A stretch of DNA of 61,715 bases from a virus, in IMG/VR virus record IMGVR_UViG_3300021961_007533, positions 1 to 61,715 of that record. One strand, given 5' to 3'. Position 1 is the stretch's first letter. Every line of letters begins with the position of its first letter. The translations under genes and the position numbers were made by a program. Below, in pieces: positions 48,459 to 58,536 of the stretch. A model generated the notes under the pieces. It searched no databases. It had not been told where the DNA came from and was given only the letters and a program-made list of their open reading frames with translations.

Positions 48459-51143
48459 ATGAGTTTTAAGTTTTCAGGAGGAGTCGAAGTCTTAGGGTTT
48501 ATATCCCCAACAGAACCAACGGATCAATATCCAGTTATAGATCCTTTATATGGTATTGATGGGTTTAGAAATGTTGACACACTATTAGACTTAAATGCAA
48601 TACCAAATTTAAGAAGACGAGCAGGAATGGTTGTTGGAATAAATGGGGGAGCTCAATATTATAAACTAAACCCTAGTCCTTGGAATGGGACAATAACCGA
48701 TTGGTCAATTTTTAATACAGGAGGTGGTGGTAATCCATATGTTACAGGATTTACTTATGATAATTCAAATACATTCACAATATTAACAAGTAGTCCATCA
48801 ATTTTTAACGCAACAATAAATGAAGTAACTGGACTAACAATTAATGGTAATCTATTGGTGACTGGTAATACAAATTTATTTGGGTTATCCACTTATCAGG
48901 GACCAGTTACTGGGCTAAACACAAAGGAACTTATAAATTACGAATACTTAACATCATATGTTAGTGCTAACGACATTTATAGTACTGGTGGTACGGTATC
49001 ACAATACCCATCACCAAGTAGTAACGTAGTTTCAGTACAAATTGATGGTAATTCTGGTTTTACACCATTTAATATTACTGGTCTTACAGATACATTTATA
49101 AATGACTTTAGCTATAGTGCAAACACATTCACCATCTCACAAAATGATGGTAGTAATTTTGATGCAATAATAGATACAATAAATTTAGAGTCTGTATTAA
49201 GTGCGGCTACTTTTGATATTGGTACTACTGGTACCATTTCTGCAAATATATTTAGTGGTGGCACTTATTATGGTGACGGCTCAAATTTAAGTGGTATTAC
49301 AACGGCAAATGTGTTTGTTTATAGTGGAAACGCAAATGTCTCAACATCTGAGTTAACATTTTTAAATACCACTGGCGGGACATTCACTGTAACAAACTCG
49401 GCTGCACTATTTGCGGATAATGATATCAATGTTACTGGTGGGACATATAACCCAACAACAGGTTGTGTTACATTTACAACCAATAGCGGAACTACCTTTG
49501 ATGTATGTGGTTTCTTAACTGGATTTACAGATACATACGTTACTGGTGCAACATTTAGTGCTAACCAGGTAATATTATCTAGAAATGATGGATTTGACGT
49601 ACTAAAGATAAGTGGTGGGACAAATGTAACACTAACTAACCCATCCACAAATGAAATAGTTATTGGTGTTACCATACCTCCTGATACGAACACTTTTGTA
49701 ACAGGGTTCACATACAATGATAACAACACATTTACTTTAACAAGAAATGATGGTGTAGATATTAGTACTTCTATTAATATTGTCACAGGTTTAACAGTTA
49801 ATGGAGATATCGAAATGGGTAATAGTTCTACAAGGCAAATTTACTCTACAGGTGTAAGTGAGATATCATCTATTGAGTTCACTACTAGTGGAACATCAGT
49901 TCAGATGAGATGGGATGGTAGTGGTAATAGTACTGTGTTTACTGTAAACAACACAGATTTTGCGACATTATCATCAAATAAAACCGCGTTTGGTGGTTTA
50001 ACATATGGTTCAGACTACTCACCTTACTACACTGATAGATCTTTAATTGATTTAGGATACTTTAATTCGAATAATAGATATGTTACTGGTGGTACATATA
50101 ATAGCGGCACAACATCAATAGACTATGTGGGTGTTAATGGATTTACACCATTTAGTGTTAATTTATCTAGTTTAGCTGGCGGTTTAAACACATATGTTAC
50201 TGGGTTTACGTATGATGACTCAAACACATTAACTATATCACAAAACGATGGATCAAATTATACCGCTAATATATCCATAATGACAGGATTAACCATTAGT
50301 GGTAATTTATATACTCAGTATATTTTTGATAAAAATAATGTATATGGGACCCCAGGGCAAATATTAGTTAGTACTAGTACTGGTGTTGAATGGGCAACAG
50401 TTAACTCAACTTGCCAATCAACTTCGGCAACAACAAATAATTTAGAATATAAATTTATTGATAATATAACAGGGTTTACTAATGGATCATATATTGTTAA
50501 ATCTTATATTACATCTTATAGTGGTACATCTAAATATGGTTTTTGGGAAAGAACTTTAGGTGTTGTAACAACAGGCGACACACCAGTTATTTCTATTATA
50601 ACTCAAGATTTTGATGATTATAGTCTAGGATTTTTACCAACCCAAATAGATTATATACCAAAAACAGGTAACACTATTGATATTTATATTAGTGGGTTAA
50701 CCTCTGAAGATTTATATTGGGAATCTCACTACGATATAATTGGTCAAAATTGTACCTCAAATGTCGATGTTTTATCATCTTGTAATTTAGGTTCGTTTGG
50801 GATTAATCTAAGTAATGGTTCTAGTGATATAACAACAGGTCAAAAAGGTTATGTGAAAATACCATACCCTGGTACTATATCTGATTGGACAATTATGACA
50901 GATACTTCAGGGTCAATAGTTATAGATATTTGGAAGGATTCTTTAGCCAATTTTCCCCCAACAAGTTTAGACAGTATAACAAATGGAAATTATGCTTATT
51001 TGTCAAATCAAATAGTTAACTCTGATAATGTTTTATCTGGATGGACAACTACCTTTTTGGCTAATGATGTATTTACTTTTGATGTAATTGGAGTTACTGG
51101 GGTAACAAATATAAATTTAACATTAAATGTTATAAAAAATTAA
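48459..51143 (+). CDS. Tail fibre protein with repeated TGFTY modules
   Basis: An 894-residue beta-rich protein. At least four copies of a module of about 45-70 residues occur (about 92-140, 355-455, 575-620), with core NTFVTGFTYxxxNTFTLxRNDG and then TGLTxxG. GTP-like loops such as GGTNVTLTNPSTNEIVI link them. The C-terminal 200 residues (from about 650) are different and beta-rich with three Cys. The same module occurs in the proteins at 57063 and 60210. It most likely forms part of the long tail fibre; the unique C-terminus could be the receptor-binding tip. Confidence 0.8.
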   Translation: MSFKFSGGVEVLGFISPTEPTDQYPVIDPLYGIDGFRNVDTLLDLNAIPNLRRRAGMVVGINGGAQYYKLNPSPWNGTITDWSIFNTGGGGNPYVTGFTYDNSNTFTILTSSPSIFNATINEVTGLTINGNLLVTGNTNLFGLSTYQGPVTGLNTKELINYEYLTSYVSANDIYSTGGTVSQYPSPSSNVVSVQIDGNSGFTPFNITGLTDTFINDFSYSANTFTISQNDGSNFDAIIDTINLESVLSAATFDIGTTGTISANIFSGGTYYGDGSNLSGITTANVFVYSGNANVSTSELTFLNTTGGTFTVTNSAALFADNDINVTGGTYNPTTGCVTFTTNSGTTFDVCGFLTGFTDTYVTGATFSANQVILSRNDGFDVLKISGGTNVTLTNPSTNEIVIGVTIPPDTNTFVTGFTYNDNNTFTLTRNDGVDISTSINIVTGLTVNGDIEMGNSSTRQIYSTGVSEISSIEFTTSGTSVQMRWDGSGNSTVFTVNNTDFATLSSNKTAFGGLTYGSDYSPYYTDRSLIDLGYFNSNNRYVTGGTYNSGTTSIDYVGVNGFTPFSVNLSSLAGGLNTYVTGFTYDDSNTLTISQNDGSNYTANISIMTGLTISGNLYTQYIFDKNNVYGTPGQILVSTSTGVEWATVNSTCQSTSATTNNLEYKFIDNITGFTNGSYIVKSYITSYSGTSKYGFWERTLGVVTTGDTPVISIITQDFDDYSLGFLPTQIDYIPKTGNTIDIYISGLTSEDLYWESHYDIIGQNCTSNVDVLSSCNLGSFGINLSNGSSDITTGQKGYVKIPYPGTISDWTIMTDTSGSIVIDIWKDSLANFPPTSLDSITNGNYAYLSNQIVNSDNVLSGWTTTFLANDVFTFDVIGVTGVTNINLTLNVIKN
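49530..49830 (+). repeat. TGATF-TGFTY double module, shared with the gene at 57063
   Basis: Codes for TGATFSANQVILSRNDGFDV, a linker with TNPSTNEIVI, and TNTFVTGFTYNDNN through TGLTVNGD. Residue order and linker match the segment at 57240-57535 almost throughout. Confidence 0.8.
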
Positions 51144-51149
51144 TATATT

Positions 51150-54100
51150 ATGGCAAAAAATTTTATAGAATTTAATTCATCAACAGCAGATATAGTTTCA
51201 TATAGTAATTATGACTCAACAAAAACTATTTTGGGTCCTTCTATTTATCAATTTAGTGGTGCATCTACTTACGATTATTATATAGGACCCAATCAAACTG
51301 CTTTTAGAGATATTACTCAAGATACTGGTTTATCAAATTGGGGTGATATTGACGCAATTACATATTCTGGCGACACACAATGGGTATTTGTTCTTAAAGG
51401 ATTTAGCACCACAGTATCAACTAATGATATTGCAATGTATGAGTTTAATAAATCAAATTTTAATTACAATTATGTTGGGTCCATTTCTTGTATAGGAGTT
51501 GATGCTACAAGTAGACAGCATCAAGGAATTAAAGCTAATTTAAGTTATTATACTGGTGGTACGGTTATGGTTAACGGAACCTCTGTTACAGGAACTAGTA
51601 CTGATTGGATTGGAAATAGAATCCCTATTGGTGCTAAAATTGGTTTTGGCTCTTCTGACCCAGGATCCATTTCAACATGGTATAGAATAAGTGATTACCC
51701 ATTAATGAATTCTATACCAACATTAGTTAATGCGGCAGTATACTGTGTTGAGGTTGATTCTTCTGGAGGAATTTATATTGGTGGTGCATTTACTTCATAT
51801 AATAGTGTAACATCAAATAGAATAATTAAATTAAATTCTGATGGTACAGTTGATGGTACCTTTAATGCGGGATCAGGATTTAATGGTAATGTTAGAACGA
51901 TAAGAATTGATTCTTCTGGAGGAATTTATGTTGGTGGTGATTTTACAACCTATGATGGAGTTACTGCAAACAGGATAATTAAATTAAATTCAGATGGAAC
52001 AAAAGATGTATCATTTGATAACACAACAGCATTTAATACAGGTGGTTTATTTGATATTCAATTTGATTCGACTGGGGCTCTATGGTGTTGTGGATCATTT
52101 ACAACATATAAAGGTGCTTCCTCTCCATATTTAGCCAAGATATTAACCAATGGTACTCGTGATACCACATATGTAACAACAAATAGCCCTAATACAAGCG
52201 TTTATACAATTGCGGTAGATAATAACGATGATGTATACATTGGGGGTAACTTCACTCAAGTAGGAGCAACCACTAATAACTCAAGATATATAGCTAAGAT
52301 ACTTAAAACTGGTGGTTTAGATTCTACATTTGTAGTTGGGGCTGCAGGCACTTCCAATGCCTTCAATACCACAGTATATTCTATAGTATACAACTCAATA
52401 TCTAATGATATTATTGTTGGTGGCAATTTTGGTAACTGGAAGGGTAGTGGTAACATTAACACTTATTTAACAAGGATATCTTCTACCGGAGATGCTATTG
52501 TTTCAAGTGCTTCAGCTAGTGCTATCTTTAATATTAAAAAAGATTCTTTAGAAAATATAATATATTGTAATGGTGGTGGCCAATTAACAACTAAAAGAGA
52601 TATTAGCACTTTGATTTGTGACCAAAATTTTACACCAAATATTGTTTATACAGTCAACTCCTCTTCATATTCTACAAATGGATTTGCTTTAAGTCCATCT
52701 GGAGATACCTTATATGCATTAAGTTCAAATTTAACAGTTGATAGTGGTATTGTTGCAGTTGAGACAACAGGCGGAACAAGAAATGTTAATTTTTTAACAA
52801 CCCCCGATTATGTTAGTCAAGTTATTTCTTTGGATTCTTCAGCCGGGACTTTTTCCGCAGGAACACCTTATGTAATAAGAATGTTAACAATATCATCCCA
52901 AAGAGCCTCAACTGGAACTGTTTTAATTCAAGGTATAGATAAGGATGATTTTACACAAATACCAACGTCAATACCTTTAGTTTCTTTTAATTTTATGGCG
53001 TTATCTAAAGGTTTGTACGATTTACAAGATGGTGCATATATTAATGGTAATTTTTCATCTGGTAATGTGAATAATAACACTGCTAAAGACACTAGGATAA
53101 GGGAAAAATTAAATGATGGAACACAAAATTTATTTGTAATTAGTAACGCTGGAAGAATATCTAGATTCAATATTAGAGATTCTTATGTAACACAGCTTGG
53201 CCTAAACACAAATGGTAGGATAAGATATTCAACACCGAGTCAGTTATTAGTTACAAGCACTGGAATTATATCACCTAGTGGGGCAGCTATTGCAGGGTTT
53301 GCCTCAGGTAAATTTACCATAGGCACTATGCAAAGCGGTTCTGCATCTGGTGTTACTTCTATATTCTTGGATAATTCAGGTATTGTTCAAACACCATTAA
53401 GTGATTTAGAAAATGAAGCAGCACCTATATATACTTATATGTCAGAAGTACCACCTGGTTCTACAACCACATATAATTCTGCGGGTAATGTTGGTCGTGT
53501 TTACTATATGCCAACAATTGATAAATTGATTGTTTTAAACTCATCAACAACAGCAAAAAGTTATATTACAAAATATGAAATAGATTTACAACAACCCACT
53601 TTAGCTAGTACTTTTTATGGACGAGATACCTATGATGAATTGGCATATAATAATTCTTATGATTTAACATTTTTAATGAATGGTAATCAGTTACAAGGAA
53701 ACACGGCAAATGTAAATGCACCTAGGTATCCCGACACTTTGGGTACAGGCTTTTTTGGGTCTGTTGAGAATGGGGTTTTACATTTATCTAGACCACTAGC
53801 TACAATTCAAAATAATTTATACGCAATTCCGTTAGGATGTGATGCTCAATATGTTGATTATAGTAATGATGCGTTTATTACACAAAAGTATGTTTTACCA
53901 AACACAATTGGTATTACAGGGTTATTTGTAAATCAATTAAAAGAATATGGATCAGGTGCCTTTTCAGTACCTCCAGAACCTTTAATTATTCATTATAGAA
54001 CATCAGGTATTGATGATAATTCAGGCGAATGGAATGAATTTACTAATGTTCAAAACTTAAATAACGATATTATATGTGAGGGGGCGTTAAATTCTATCAC

Positions 54101-54506
54101 AATACAATTCAGGTTCTCATATAAGATAGCTGGTAACACTTGCTTGCCTAATAGAGTATATGGATTTACTTTAGTTTATGAAGATGACAGGACAGATTCA
54201 CATTACTCACCTTCAGTTTCAAATTCTAATTTAAATAATAGAATTTTTGCATGGAGACAAGAATCTTTATGGAATGGAAACATACCTAATTTGAAGATTA
54301 GATTATACAATGCGACAAATAACAATATTGTTTTTTATGACACTATTACAAATTCTAGTTCAGGAACTTGGGAGTATTCAACTAATAATGGTGCAACATG
54401 GTTGACATGGAATTCATCTGCAGATGCTGTTGGAAATTATATTAGGTATGTTGCAGATTTCATTCCGTCAGGAATAAAATTAAGAGTGGGATTAAATTCA
54501 TTGTAA
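51150..54506 (+). CDS. Large tail protein with a DUF5122-type beta-propeller
   Basis: An 1118-residue protein. Residues about 192-450 hold five beta-propeller blades with the pattern SGGIYIGGAFTSYNSVTSNR then IIKLNSDGTVDGTF, typical of DUF5122/delta-60 repeats. The N-terminal 150 residues and the C-terminal 95 residues (IFAWRQESLWNGNIPNLKIR, GTWEYSTNNGATWLTW) match the neighbouring 717-residue protein, so the two are paralogues. The propeller may bind host surface glycan or protein. It starts 6 bases after the fibre gene. Confidence 0.8.
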   Translation: MAKNFIEFNSSTADIVSYSNYDSTKTILGPSIYQFSGASTYDYYIGPNQTAFRDITQDTGLSNWGDIDAITYSGDTQWVFVLKGFSTTVSTNDIAMYEFNKSNFNYNYVGSISCIGVDATSRQHQGIKANLSYYTGGTVMVNGTSVTGTSTDWIGNRIPIGAKIGFGSSDPGSISTWYRISDYPLMNSIPTLVNAAVYCVEVDSSGGIYIGGAFTSYNSVTSNRIIKLNSDGTVDGTFNAGSGFNGNVRTIRIDSSGGIYVGGDFTTYDGVTANRIIKLNSDGTKDVSFDNTTAFNTGGLFDIQFDSTGALWCCGSFTTYKGASSPYLAKILTNGTRDTTYVTTNSPNTSVYTIAVDNNDDVYIGGNFTQVGATTNNSRYIAKILKTGGLDSTFVVGAAGTSNAFNTTVYSIVYNSISNDIIVGGNFGNWKGSGNINTYLTRISSTGDAIVSSASASAIFNIKKDSLENIIYCNGGGQLTTKRDISTLICDQNFTPNIVYTVNSSSYSTNGFALSPSGDTLYALSSNLTVDSGIVAVETTGGTRNVNFLTTPDYVSQVISLDSSAGTFSAGTPYVIRMLTISSQRASTGTVLIQGIDKDDFTQIPTSIPLVSFNFMALSKGLYDLQDGAYINGNFSSGNVNNNTAKDTRIREKLNDGTQNLFVISNAGRISRFNIRDSYVTQLGLNTNGRIRYSTPSQLLVTSTGIISPSGAAIAGFASGKFTIGTMQSGSASGVTSIFLDNSGIVQTPLSDLENEAAPIYTYMSEVPPGSTTTYNSAGNVGRVYYMPTIDKLIVLNSSTTAKSYITKYEIDLQQPTLASTFYGRDTYDELAYNNSYDLTFLMNGNQLQGNTANVNAPRYPDTLGTGFFGSVENGVLHLSRPLATIQNNLYAIPLGCDAQYVDYSNDAFITQKYVLPNTIGITGLFVNQLKEYGSGAFSVPPEPLIIHYRTSGIDDNSGEWNEFTNVQNLNNDIICEGALNSITIQFRFSYKIAGNTCLPNRVYGFTLVYEDDRTDSHYSPSVSNSNLNNRIFAWRQESLWNGNIPNLKIRLYNATNNNIVFYDTITNSSSGTWEYSTNNGATWLTWNSSADAVGNYIRYVADFIPSGIKLRVGLNSL
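51754..52010 (+). repeat. Near-identical propeller-blade repeat
   Basis: A segment around GATTCTTCTGGAGGAATTTA at 51757 recurs about 155 bp downstream at 51912, followed by near-identical blade sequence, giving recent blade duplication. Confidence 0.7.
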
Positions 54507-56660
54507 ATGGCAAATAATTATCTCTTATATAATTTTAATACAACAACAACGGAGTACCCATCAGGATATGATCCAACAAAACTTAATTTAGGTCATTTGA
54601 TGTCTAAAAACACAGACGAAAATGGAGAGGTATACGTTTCACCATTAGAGCCAAAATTTATCAGAGGGTACGAGGTGGTTAAAAATGCTCCCTATAGTTA
54701 TAGTTATGTTTTAAACTCTTTAGGTAGTTTGAAATACAACGATGATACTACTTGGCTTTTTTATGCTGGGGGTGGGACTCAGGGAGCAATACCTAAAAGA
54801 GTTTTTTTAGCTTCCCATAAAAAATCAACTAATGAATTTTCTGAAATAGGTAGCATTTCAATTAATTATACACCTAATAGTACTCATAACGCCTACAGTA
54901 TAACACCATCTATGGAAAAACACACAGGAGGCACTGTAACTGTTATTGGTAATATAGTAACTGGATCAGGAACAACTTGGTTAGACGATGGTGTATGTGT
55001 TGGAAATAGAATTGGGTTTGAATCAACTAATTCTGATAATATAACTATATGGTATCAAGTTTCTTCTGTAGATAGTAATACGGGTATCACTATAAGTCAG
55101 GAATTTGCAACAGATGGCAATCCATCCAATTTAAATATTACTGGTTCTACGCAATATGTGATAGAGGATTTTAGACTTATTTATGCTAATTATGGTGGAG
55201 GGACCATTAGTGTTAGAGGAATTGCGCTAGCTAAAGGTTTAAGATATGAATTGTTTAAGATTTCACCAACTACTATTCCAGCTGGAACTACAATAGACAA
55301 CTTAAGGGCTTGTTATAGAATTCTAGATAGTGCAACCACGTCAGCCACTTTCTCCCCATTTGGTCTAATTTTAATGGATAAAACATCACTTACAGACCAA
55401 GATTTATATACATTAAGTTTACCAAGCTCAAATTCATCAATACAAAAATTTAATATTAGAGCTCCATTAACATTAACCGCAGGAAGAAGTAATTCACCTT
55501 TTTTATTCACAACAGGAACACAAGCTAATGGAGGAACAAATACAGGTGGGTACATACCTATGACAACAGATTTTAATGGAAATTTTTATATTACAAATTA
55601 TACAAGAATAAGTAGAGTTCCTATTTCAGGAATTACTAATGGATCAACTACTTTTATTGTTGATGCAATGGTAGAAAACCCACCTGGAACATCAACAACT
55701 TATCCATTAAGCTCGCAGTTAATTCAATCTCAATATTTGAGAAATGTTAATAAATTTTATGTTTCTCATATACAAGGAACAATTAGAAACTATTTAACTT
55801 CCTATTCAGTTGGAGGACAATTTGAAAGGCCTGTACATATTAACGACCAAATTGAGCAAAGTACTTATTTGGTAAGTAAATTTGATAATTTAACTACAAA
55901 TTTCTCGACATCATTACTTTACTCTCATTATAATGAAAATGGTTTGTTATTTTTAGTAAGAGACGTTACATCAGATGACAACGTTATTTACTCACTCCCA
56001 ATTGAGGCTGATAAAGATTTTCACACAATAACAAATTCTTGCATTATTACACCTGAATTATTTACATTATCTGCTACTTCATACAATAGGATTTACTTAA
56101 ACACAGAGAGTTATTTTAATAAAGATAAAAGATTTGCAATATCAAGAGAAAATTGTGATGTATATTACAGAACTAGTGGTATTACTACGGATATTGGTAC
56201 ATGGATTTTATTACCTGACAATGGTGAAATTTCAGGCAGCTCAACTTCAATACAATTTAAATTAACGTTTAGAACCGCAGGATTATATTCAATACCATGT
56301 AAAGTTAAAGGAATTGTGTTGTCTTATCAAGGTAACGATATACCATCACCTACAACTTTTTATGACCCATCTATTGGAAATACTAATTTATCATCAAACA
56401 TTTTTTCTTGGAGACAAAATTCATTATTTAATAACGAAATACCAAACTTAAATATAGATATATATGATAGCTCAAATAATTTATTATTAACCGACTCAGT
56501 TAGCGGGTCTACTAATGGTGTTTGGGAATATTCATCAAATAATGGATTAAGTTGGAACTCATGGTCATATTCCGCAAACACAATAAACAACTATATAAGA
56601 TATAGTGCAACTACCCTATCAGCATCTGGGTTAATCGTAAAGCCAATTTTATACATATGA
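54507..56660 (+). CDS. Tail protein, paralogue of the propeller protein without the propeller
   Basis: A 717-residue protein beginning directly after the stop of the propeller gene. N-terminal segment (SGYDPTKLNLGHLMSKN), a middle HTGGTVTVIGNIVTGSGTTW, and the end IFSWRQNSLFNNEIPNLNID, GVWEYSSNNGLSWNSW parallel the 1118-residue neighbour. About 400 residues, mainly the propeller, are absent. An alternative receptor-binding protein or a heteromeric partner is likely. Its stop overlaps the next small gene. Confidence 0.8.
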   Translation: MANNYLLYNFNTTTTEYPSGYDPTKLNLGHLMSKNTDENGEVYVSPLEPKFIRGYEVVKNAPYSYSYVLNSLGSLKYNDDTTWLFYAGGGTQGAIPKRVFLASHKKSTNEFSEIGSISINYTPNSTHNAYSITPSMEKHTGGTVTVIGNIVTGSGTTWLDDGVCVGNRIGFESTNSDNITIWYQVSSVDSNTGITISQEFATDGNPSNLNITGSTQYVIEDFRLIYANYGGGTISVRGIALAKGLRYELFKISPTTIPAGTTIDNLRACYRILDSATTSATFSPFGLILMDKTSLTDQDLYTLSLPSSNSSIQKFNIRAPLTLTAGRSNSPFLFTTGTQANGGTNTGGYIPMTTDFNGNFYITNYTRISRVPISGITNGSTTFIVDAMVENPPGTSTTYPLSSQLIQSQYLRNVNKFYVSHIQGTIRNYLTSYSVGGQFERPVHINDQIEQSTYLVSKFDNLTTNFSTSLLYSHYNENGLLFLVRDVTSDDNVIYSLPIEADKDFHTITNSCIITPELFTLSATSYNRIYLNTESYFNKDKRFAISRENCDVYYRTSGITTDIGTWILLPDNGEISGSSTSIQFKLTFRTAGLYSIPCKVKGIVLSYQGNDIPSPTTFYDPSIGNTNLSSNIFSWRQNSLFNNEIPNLNIDIYDSSNNLLLTDSVSGSTNGVWEYSSNNGLSWNSWSYSANTINNYIRYSATTLSASGLIVKPILYI

Positions 56661-56818
56661 TACAAGATGTAATATACGATTCTTTAATTTTTGTTTATGA
56701 AACACCTAATGAACCACTAGGAGGCCAAATTCTTGGATATAGTTATGATGGTGATAATTTTGCTTTTAGCTCTACTAGTGGAGGTACTAGTGAGTATGTT
56801 GCAATATTTATAAATTAA
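56657..56818 (+). CDS. Small protein in tail-fibre operon
   Basis: A 53-residue frame, MIQDVIYDSLIFVYETPN, GGQILGYSYDGDNFAFSSTS and a final EYVAIFIN. Its ATG overlaps the preceding stop (ATGA) and its stop is 2 bases before the next ATG, so it is tightly embedded. Beta-rich, unknown function. Confidence 0.6.
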   Translation: MIQDVIYDSLIFVYETPNEPLGGQILGYSYDGDNFAFSSTSGGTSEYVAIFIN

Positions 56819-56820
56819 AA

Positions 56821-57006
56821 ATGGAAAAAATATTTTTAGAAAAGGGGCAGACTTTATATAATGAACCAAATAGAGTTGTGTGTTTAACTGGTGATTATGA
56901 TCCTGATGAGTTGGTTTTAGTTGGCGAGTTAAATAACCCAAAATATCCACCAGACTTTCCATTATACCAATATCCTGCCTATTATATAAAATATGGTGAT
57001 TATTAA
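56821..57006 (+). CDS. Small hypothetical protein
   Basis: A 61-residue protein starting MEKIFLEKGQTLYNEPNRVV, with the core CLTGDYDPDELVLVGELNNP and an aromatic-rich end (LYQYPAYYIKYGDY). Two bases after the preceding stop. No family recognised; it ends the operon before a late box. Confidence 0.6.
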   Translation: MEKIFLEKGQTLYNEPNRVVCLTGDYDPDELVLVGELNNPKYPPDFPLYQYPAYYIKYGDY

Positions 57007-57037
57007 ATCACTGTCTTGGAAAATTTCATCTAAGAAC

Positions 57038-57045
57038 TATTTATA
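57038..57045 (+). promoter_or_regulatory. Late-promoter-like box TATTTATA upstream of a tail-fibre gene
   Basis: TATTTATA lies 17 nt before the ATG at 57063, in the only sizeable gap of this part of the operon. Confidence 0.5.
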
Positions 57046-57062
57046 TATAGTAAATTAAAAAA

Positions 57063-58523
57063 ATGTCAAATAATCTATCTAAACATACATTGGGGCTAAC
57101 CCAATTACAAAGTGGACAAGGAACACCAACACATCAAGCAAAACTTGGGTCCTTATATATTGACGTTTCAAATGCGGATTATTATAAAAACATAGATGGC
57201 CTATCAACTTGGGATTTAATCACAGGTACAAGTGGTGGTACAAATACATATGTTACTGGTACAACATTTAGTTCTAATCAAGCGATTTTATCGAGAAATG
57301 ATGGTTTTGACGTATTAAAATTAAGTGGTGGTACTAATGTAACATTAAATAATCCATCTACTAATGAAATTGTTATAGACGTAACTATACCTTCTGGTAT
57401 AAATACTTTTGTTACAGGATTTACTTATGATAACTCAAATAACCTAACAATTAGTAGAAATGATGGTGTTGACTTTGGTGTTAATATAGATACAATGTCA
57501 GGACTAACAATAAATGGAGATTTATTAGTTACAGGGACAACAAACATAAGTGGTTTAACATCTATTAATAGTTCATTAGATGTTTACAATGGAACAATAG
57601 GTTTAAGGGACAATGATTATTTTCTACAAGGAACAAGTACCGGAGGAACAAATGTACAATTAATAGGTGTATACTCAAACGATGAAATTCTTATAGGTAA
57701 TCAAGGTTACACCAATAGGGTTATGGATGACACCATAGTAGATGGTGTTGTAACAGTATCTAGCGGATTAACTCTTTCATTTATACCAACATTAAATAAT
57801 AGTGGTACAGATATTTTAATTAGAAATAACATTACAGGTGAGGTAGAATATCGACCAGTAAGTGGCATTACACCAGACACAAATACTTTTGTCACAGGAA
57901 CTACATTTGCTTCTAATGAAGCAACATTAACAAGAAATGATGGTTTTGATGTACTTAGTTTAAGTGGGACTAATGATGTTACATTAACAAATCCATCTAC
58001 CAATCAAATTGTAATCGATGTTAATGGATTAAAATATTTTATATCTGAAACATCACCAACAGGATTTACATTAAGTAATGGTTATAGATGGTTTAATACT
58101 AGTATTGGTTCTGAGTTTGTATACATTGATGATGGTGATAGTTCACAATGGGTACAACCATTAATACAACCTGGTCCAGAAGGACCAATTGGCCCACAAG
58201 GACCTGTTGGGCCACAAGGGCCAAGTGGGTTTACAGGTACTTTTATAACAACAGGAATCACAACATCTGCAGCCACTTTAACAACTAATTACACTTACTA
58301 TGGTGTTAATTATATTGGTGATGTAGATTTAACCTTACCCGATCCAACGGGAATTGATGGGGTTAACATTATGATAAAAGATGAGGGTGGTAACGCGTCA
58401 TTTAATAGAATAAGACTAATTACTTCAGTTGGATTAATTGATGGTAATAGTAGTATTGATATGGTAAATAATTACCAATCAACTTATATAGTGGCAAGAA
58501 ATAATAACTGGTGGATAATATAA
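57063..58523 (+). CDS. Tail fibre protein with TGFTY modules and collagen-like segment
   Basis: A 486-residue protein. Residues 61-160 repeat the fibre module of the 894-residue protein (TGTTFSSNQAILSRNDGFDV and NTFVTGFTYDNSN); a second copy lies at about 275-320. Around 374-395 is a collagen-like Gly-x-y stretch (GPEGPIGPQGPVGPQGPSG), which trimerises in phage fibres. The last about 85 residues (SAATLTTNYTYYGVNYIGDV, MIKDEGGNASFNRIRLI) are a beta-rich tip resembling ends of other phage fibres. The late box 17 nt upstream supports the start. Confidence 0.8.
   Translation: MSNNLSKHTLGLTQLQSGQGTPTHQAKLGSLYIDVSNADYYKNIDGLSTWDLITGTSGGTNTYVTGTTFSSNQAILSRNDGFDVLKLSGGTNVTLNNPSTNEIVIDVTIPSGINTFVTGFTYDNSNNLTISRNDGVDFGVNIDTMSGLTINGDLLVTGTTNISGLTSINSSLDVYNGTIGLRDNDYFLQGTSTGGTNVQLIGVYSNDEILIGNQGYTNRVMDDTIVDGVVTVSSGLTLSFIPTLNNSGTDILIRNNITGEVEYRPVSGITPDTNTFVTGTTFASNEATLTRNDGFDVLSLSGTNDVTLTNPSTNQIVIDVNGLKYFISETSPTGFTLSNGYRWFNTSIGSEFVYIDDGDSSQWVQPLIQPGPEGPIGPQGPVGPQGPSGFTGTFITTGITTSAATLTTNYTYYGVNYIGDVDLTLPDPTGIDGVNIMIKDEGGNASFNRIRLITSVGLIDGNSSIDMVNNYQSTYIVARNNNWWII
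57240..57535 (+). repeat. TGTTF-TGFTY double module in a second fibre protein
   Basis: The same two-part module as at 49530-49830; DNA differs at many third positions, so the duplication is old but the protein is conserved. A third, shorter copy lies at about 57880-58025. Confidence 0.8.
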
Positions 58524-58536
58524 AAAATAATAAGAT

